A stretch of DNA of 64,000 nt, taken from Lachnospiraceae bacterium (GTDB lineage: Bacteria > Bacillota > Clostridia > Lachnospirales > Lachnospiraceae). Position numbers and translations under genes: made by a program. The DNA lies in assembly GCA_017556805.1 (NCBI GenBank), contig JAFYMC010000029.1:1-64000 (forward strand), in the 5' to 3' direction. Below are positions 59,801 to 64,000 of this stretch, in pieces (the stretch's first letter is position 1; every line of letters begins with the position of its first letter). Below the pieces are notes generated by a model. It was given only the letters and a program-made list of their open reading frames with translations, did no database searches and had not been told where the DNA came from.

Positions 59801-60763
59801 ATGGCAGATACGGTTTTGGTTTTAGGCGGCAGTTATTTTGTAGGCAGAAAGCTGGTGGAGTTTCTGGCGGAGAGTGGGTATGCGGTGACAGTATTAAATC
59901 GCGGTACGAGGCCGCTTTCTGTAGAAGGAGTACAGCAGATTTGCTGTGACCGGAATGATGGAGGGGGGATGAAGAAAGCCCTTGCCGGGAAGGCATTTGA
60001 TTATGTCATTGATGTGAGCTGGCAGGATGTGTCCTGGGTGGAAAAGCTTTGCGACGCACTTTCTTTTGAGTCGGTGAAGAAACTGGTGTTTATCAGTTCC
60101 AGTGCGGTGTATGATGTGGAGCGTCTGCAGATTCCCTTTGCGGAGTCCGATGCGCTGGCAGAGAATAAGTGCTGGACCTTTTACGGCAAAGGGAAGATTG
60201 ATGCGGAGAAGTATTATGCAGACATCCTAAAGGACAAACAAACAGAGCTTGTGATGGTGCGCCCGCCGTATATTTACGGGGAATATAATTATGCCCAGAG
60301 AGAAAGCTTGATTTTTAGGCAGCTGATGGAGGATAAGCCGGTGGTGATTCCGGCATCGAATCCCAGATTACAGTTTATTTATACGGAAGATTTGGCGGCA
60401 ATTGTGGAGTGTTTGTTGAAAAGTGAAACCGGTAAGGTAAGTGTATTCAATGTAGGAAACAGAACGGCGGTTACCTCGAAGGAATGGGTGGAGGTCTGTG
60501 CAAAGGTTGCCGGTAAAGTGCCGGAGATTTTGGAAGCGGATTACGAGACGCTTGGTAGAACCGTAAGAGATTTTTATCCGTTCTTTGATTATGATAATGT
60601 GCTGGAGGTTTCGAAAATCAATGGGATTATCAGTAGGGAAACCGATTTTGAGGAAGGACTTAAGAAGTCTTTTGCCTGGTTCTTGGAAAATAGAGGAAAT
60701 ATTGTATTTAAGGAAAATGTGGATAAGAATTTGTATGAGATGATTGCGGAGTTGTCGGTGTAA
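59801..60763 (+). CDS. NAD-dependent epimerase/dehydratase (extended SDR)
   Basis: The 320-residue protein has the Rossmann start VLVLGGSYFVGRKLVEFL, ISSSAVYD with the catalytic serine, and FYGKGKIDAE carrying the Y-X3-K pair. The bound NAD(P) acts on a sugar nucleotide or related substrate; atypical SDRs of the same family also occur in RNA-binding and repair proteins. Function is not assigned. It stands alone between the palindrome and the purine genes. Confidence 0.82.
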   Translation: MADTVLVLGGSYFVGRKLVEFLAESGYAVTVLNRGTRPLSVEGVQQICCDRNDGGGMKKALAGKAFDYVIDVSWQDVSWVEKLCDALSFESVKKLVFISSSAVYDVERLQIPFAESDALAENKCWTFYGKGKIDAEKYYADILKDKQTELVMVRPPYIYGEYNYAQRESLIFRQLMEDKPVVIPASNPRLQFIYTEDLAAIVECLLKSETGKVSVFNVGNRTAVTSKEWVEVCAKVAGKVPEILEADYETLGRTVRDFYPFFDYDNVLEVSKINGIISRETDFEEGLKKSFAWFLENRGNIVFKENVDKNLYEMIAELSV

Positions 60764-60783
60764 AACACTTTTGCTTATAACTC

Positions 60784-60800
60784 CATAAGTAATACTTATG
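60784..60800. promoter_or_regulatory. Small palindrome upstream of purM
   Basis: CATAAGT-AAT-ACTTATG is a perfect 7-bp-arm inverted repeat. Downstream are a TATGAT box (60855-60860) and a CCCCTC/GAGGGG hairpin (60876-60894) before purM. The palindrome might be an operator; no known purine-repressor site was recognised. Confidence 0.35.
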
Positions 60801-60917
60801 AATCATATGAATATTTTTCGTGACATTCCTACTAGGAAAAGCGCGAAAAGTATGCTATGATAAAGGTAACTTCCCCTCGGTAGGTGAGGGGCACAAAGCA
60901 GACAGGAGGATATGACG

Positions 60918-61943
60918 ATGGATTACAAGAAAGCCGGAGTGGATATTGAGGCTGGTTACAAGGCAGTGGAATTGATGAAGGAGCATGTAAAGGGTACGAT
61001 GCGTCCGGAGGTTTTGAACGGTCTCGGAGGTTTTTCCGGTGCGTTTGCATTGGATCGTTTTATGACAATGAAGCAGCCGACCTTACTTTCCGGTACGGAC
61101 GGTGTAGGTACGAAGCTGAAGCTCGCTTTTATTTTGGACAAGCATGATACCATCGGTATCGACTGTGTTGCAATGTGTGTAAATGACGTAGCTTGTGCAG
61201 GCGGTGAGCCGTTATTTTTCCTTGACTACGTTGCATGCGGTAAGAACATTCCGGAGAAGATTGCTACCATCGTCAGCGGTGTGGCAGAGGGATGTAAGCA
61301 GGCCGGCGCTGCACTTATCGGTGGTGAGACCGCAGAGATGCCGGGCTTCTATCCGGAAGATGAGTATGACCTTGCAGGTTTTGCGGTTGGTATCGTAGAT
61401 CGTGCAGAGATGATTACCGGCGAGAATATGAAGGACGGCGATGTACTTATCGGTATCGCTTCCTCCGGTATTCACAGTAACGGTTACTCCTTAGTTCGTA
61501 AGGTATTCCCGATGGAGCGTAAGCCGTTAGATGTTTATTATGAGTCCCTGGGCATGACCCTTGGCGAGAAGCTTTTGACCCCGACCAAGATTTATGTGAA
61601 GGCTCTTTCTTCCTTAAAGACCAACGGTATCGTTGTAAAGGCTTGCAGCCACGTAACCGGCGGCGGTTTCTACGAGAACATTCCGAGAATGCTTCCGGAA
61701 GGTATCCGCGCGCAGGTGAAGAAGAATGCTTATGAAGTACCGGCAATCTTTAAGATGCTTGCGAAGGACGGTAACATCGAAGAGCAGATGATGTACAATA
61801 CCTACAACATGGGTATCGGTATGGTAATCGCTGTAGATAAGGCTGATGCAGATAAGGCAGTTGCTACCTTAAAGGCAGCAGGCGAAGAAGCATATATCCT
61901 CGGCGAGGCTGTAAACGGCGAAAAGGGTATTGATATTCTGTAA
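60918..61943 (+). CDS. purM: Phosphoribosylformylglycinamidine cyclo-ligase
   Basis: ATG at 60918 has AGGAGG 8 nt upstream; ATG 60912 is too close. The 341-residue enzyme has the PurM signatures [34 protein letters not shown] and [11 protein letters not shown]. It closes the imidazole ring to make AIR in purine synthesis. It leads the purM-purN-purD cluster. Confidence 0.96.
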   Translation: MDYKKAGVDIEAGYKAVELMKEHVKGTMRPEVLNGLGGFSGAFALDRFMTMKQPTLLSGTDGVGTKLKLAFILDKHDTIGIDCVAMCVNDVACAGGEPLFFLDYVACGKNIPEKIATIVSGVAEGCKQAGAALIGGETAEMPGFYPEDEYDLAGFAVGIVDRAEMITGENMKDGDVLIGIASSGIHSNGYSLVRKVFPMERKPLDVYYESLGMTLGEKLLTPTKIYVKALSSLKTNGIVVKACSHVTGGGFYENIPRMLPEGIRAQVKKNAYEVPAIFKMLAKDGNIEEQMMYNTYNMGIGMVIAVDKADADKAVATLKAAGEEAYILGEAVNGEKGIDIL

Positions 61944-61955
61944 TACATAAATTAT

Positions 61956-62006
61956 GGCGTGTGCGGTGTCCGGCCTTTTGTAAGGACGATGCGGTACGCG
62001 CCTTTT
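61956..62006 (+). promoter_or_regulatory. Hairpin between purM and purN
   Basis: GGCGTGTGCGGTGTCC and GGACGATGCGGTACGCGCC form an imperfect stem followed by TTTT. It may be a weak terminator that reduces purN-purD expression or an mRNA-stability element. Confidence 0.45.
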
Positions 62007-62028
62007 CGATTTCATAAAGGAGGTCCCT

Positions 62029-62655
62029 ATGATAAAAATCGTAGTTTTGGTATCCGGCGGCGGAACGAATTTACAGGCGATTATAGATAAGATGGACAGC
62101 GGTGCCATTACCAATGCGGAAATCGTAGCCGTAATCAGTAACAAGGCAGATGCTTACGCTCTGGAAAGAGCAAGAAACAAAGGTATTGCGGCGGAGTGTA
62201 TTTCTCCGAAGAGCTTTGCATCCCGTGCCGAGTTTAACGAAGCACTGTTGGCGGGTGTACAGAAGTATGAGCCGGACTTGATTGTACTTGCAGGCTATCT
62301 TGTGATTTTGCCGGCTTGCTTGATTCAGGCATATCCGCAGAAGATTTTAAATATTCATCCGTCCCTGATTCCGTCCTTTTGCGGCGACGGTTTTTACGGA
62401 CTGCATGTCCATGAGGCGGTTCTTGCCAGAGGCAATAAAGTAACCGGTGCTACGGTGCATTTTGTGGATGAGGGTACGGATACCGGCCCGATTCTCATGC
62501 AGAAGGCAGTTGCCGTAAAGTGCGGCGATACCCCGGAGGTACTGCAGCGTAGGGTTATGGAAGAGGCAGAGTGGGAGATTCTCCCGGCAGCAATTAACGC
62601 CATTGCCAACGGTAAGGTGATCTGGCAGGACGGCAAGGCGTTTGTATTAGACTAA
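62029..62655 (+). CDS. purN: Phosphoribosylglycinamide formyltransferase
   Basis: The 208-residue protein starts with VVLVSGGGTNLQAIIDKM and has the catalytic HPSLIPSF, HVHEAVLARGNKVTGATVHFVDEGTDTGPI set of formyltetrahydrofolate-dependent GAR transformylases. It catalyses the first formyl transfer of purine synthesis. Confidence 0.95.
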   Translation: MIKIVVLVSGGGTNLQAIIDKMDSGAITNAEIVAVISNKADAYALERARNKGIAAECISPKSFASRAEFNEALLAGVQKYEPDLIVLAGYLVILPACLIQAYPQKILNIHPSLIPSFCGDGFYGLHVHEAVLARGNKVTGATVHFVDEGTDTGPILMQKAVAVKCGDTPEVLQRRVMEEAEWEILPAAINAIANGKVIWQDGKAFVLD

Positions 62656-62673
62656 ATAACGGAGGATGTAATA

Positions 62674-63948
62674 ATGAAGGTATTAATCGTAGGCGGCGGC
62701 GGAAGAGAGCACGCCATTGCGTGGAAGGTAGCCCAGAGTAAGAAGGTAGACAAGATGTATTGTGCACCGGGCAATGCAGGTATTGCGGAGTTTTGTGAGT
62801 GTGTAAATATCGGTGTGATGGAGACCGAGAAGCTTGCCGAGTTTGCGGCACAGGAAAAGATTGATTTGACCATTATCGGACCGGACGATTCGCTCGGTGC
62901 GGGAGTGGTGGATGCGTTCGAAGCAAAGGGACTTCGCGTATTCGGACCGCGGAAGAATGCGGCAATCATCGAAGGTTCCAAGGCATTCTCCAAGGATTTG
63001 ATGAAGAAGTACAACATTCCGACTGCGGCATACGAGGTGTTTACCGATGCGGCAGCTGCCATCGAGTACTTAAAGATGAGCCCTTACCCGACCGTATTAA
63101 AGGCGGACGGTTTGGCTCTGGGTAAGGGCGTTTTGATTTGCAATAATTACGATGAGGCGGTTGCAGGTGTTAAGGCGATTATGGAAGACAAGCAGTTCGG
63201 TAGCGCCGGCGACAAGCTGGTTATCGAAGAGTTCATGACCGGTCCGGAGGTTTCCGTATTGGCATTCTGTGACGGTAACATCATCAAGACCATGACCAGT
63301 GCGCAGGACCACAAGCGCGCAAAGGACGGCGACCAGGGACTCAATACCGGCGGTATGGGTACCTTCTCCCCGACTCCGTTCTACACTGCTGAGGTGGACG
63401 AGTTCTGTAAGAAGTACATTTACCAGCCGACCATGGATGCCATGAAGGCAGAGGGCAGACCGTTTGTAGGTGTGCTTTTCGTAGGTTTGATGTTGACCCC
63501 GAACGGTCCGCGTGTACTTGAGTACAACGCCCGTTTCGGCGATCCGGAGACTCAGGTAGTGCTTCCGCGTATGGAAAATGACATTGTGGATGTATTCGAG
63601 GCTTGCATCGACGGTAAGCTTGATACCATCGACCTTAAGTTTGCGGACAATGCGGCGGTTTGTGTTGTACTTGCTTCCGACGGTTATCCGGAGCATTACG
63701 AGAAGGGCTTCCCGATTGAGGGACTTGATACCTTCAAGACCAAGGACGGCTACTATGTATTCCATGCCGGCACGAAGTTTGACAACGGCAAGGTAGTAAC
63801 CAACGGAGGCCGTGTCCTCGGTGTGGTTGCGGTAGGTGATGACTTAAAGGGTGCTCGTGCCAATGCCTATGCGGCAACGGAGTGGATTTCCTTTGCCAAC
63901 AAGTATAAGAGAAACGATATCGGTAAGGCAATCGATTTCGTACAGTAA
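62674..63948 (+). CDS. purD: Phosphoribosylamine-glycine ligase
   Basis: The 424-residue ATP-grasp enzyme starts MKVLIVGGGGREHAIAWK, and contains KADGLALGKGVLICNN and the RFGDPETQVVLPRM motif of PurD. It joins phosphoribosylamine to glycine, the second step of purine synthesis. It is coupled to purN and ends 52 bp before the window edge, where no further feature is seen. Confidence 0.96.
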   Translation: MKVLIVGGGGREHAIAWKVAQSKKVDKMYCAPGNAGIAEFCECVNIGVMETEKLAEFAAQEKIDLTIIGPDDSLGAGVVDAFEAKGLRVFGPRKNAAIIEGSKAFSKDLMKKYNIPTAAYEVFTDAAAAIEYLKMSPYPTVLKADGLALGKGVLICNNYDEAVAGVKAIMEDKQFGSAGDKLVIEEFMTGPEVSVLAFCDGNIIKTMTSAQDHKRAKDGDQGLNTGGMGTFSPTPFYTAEVDEFCKKYIYQPTMDAMKAEGRPFVGVLFVGLMLTPNGPRVLEYNARFGDPETQVVLPRMENDIVDVFEACIDGKLDTIDLKFADNAAVCVVLASDGYPEHYEKGFPIEGLDTFKTKDGYYVFHAGTKFDNGKVVTNGGRVLGVVAVGDDLKGARANAYAATEWISFANKYKRNDIGKAIDFVQ

Positions 63949-64000
63949 GAGCATAGATCGGGTTTGAGATTGTAAGAACAAAGGCTGCTTGTCTAAGGGG

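Noticed and set aside
60784-60894. Purine riboswitch or other known aptamer before purM
   Set aside because: A small palindrome and one hairpin are present, but no conserved three-way-junction pattern of a known riboswitch was recognised.

Overview
The window looks like chromosome from a motile, spore-forming, fermentative member of the Clostridia, most likely Lachnospiraceae. The evidence is the classic Firmicutes gene order rqcP-yabP-yabQ-divIC-spoIIE-tilS-hpt-ftsH, a spoVT gene with a sigma-G-like promoter, a flagellin gene with a sigma-28 promoter, AdhE, two [FeFe]-hydrogenase homologues, and Lachnospiraceae-style Rpn and XRE genes. This placement is inferred from gene content; no rRNA or tRNA gene was recognised.

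Layout. 0-6 kb: the 3' end of adhE, a small-molecule kinase-like gene, then a compact redox module (two 2Fe-2S proteins, a PAS-containing [FeFe]-hydrogenase homologue, a SpoIIE-type phosphatase and a second monomeric [FeFe]-hydrogenase). 6-17 kb: a YitT transporter-like gene and a phosphate-starvation locus (lipoprotein alkaline phosphatase, YibE/F, pstSCAB, phoU, phoP-phoR) with two near-identical Pho promoters. 17-25 kb: spoVT, HU, and the sporulation/division/tRNA-modification/FtsH cluster. 25-32 kb: a GH13 glycosidase, endonuclease III, a DnaQ-like exonuclease, small membrane proteins and a VanW protein.

32-41 kb: a flagellar surface-glycan region. Three sigma-28-type promoters with identical 16-nt spacing precede, in turn, a sugar operon (cytidylyltransferase, two GT2 enzymes, pyruvyltransferase-like protein, radical SAM protein), the flagellin gene, and a large GT2-TPR gene. 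This suggests that flagellin and its glycosylation enzymes are switched on together. 41-44 kb is a small accessory patch: an XRE regulator with a helical partner, and an Rpn-family nuclease split by a frameshift. 44-50 kb holds a DUF368 transporter, a zinc ABC transporter, an AI-2E family protein, an orphan Panacea-like protein and a membrane-anchored MerR regulator. 50-64 kb carries typA, a two-OB-fold SSB-like gene, an oppBCDFA peptide transporter, a 363-bp near-palindromic element, an SDR protein and purM-purN-purD.

The most unusual items are the hydrogenase-phosphatase redox module, the sigma-28-linked flagellar glycan locus with its radical SAM enzyme and structured flagellin leader, the split Rpn gene with a separately translatable C-terminal small ORF, and the long palindrome after oppA. 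No sequence search was run. All family calls are from motif and sequence recognition.
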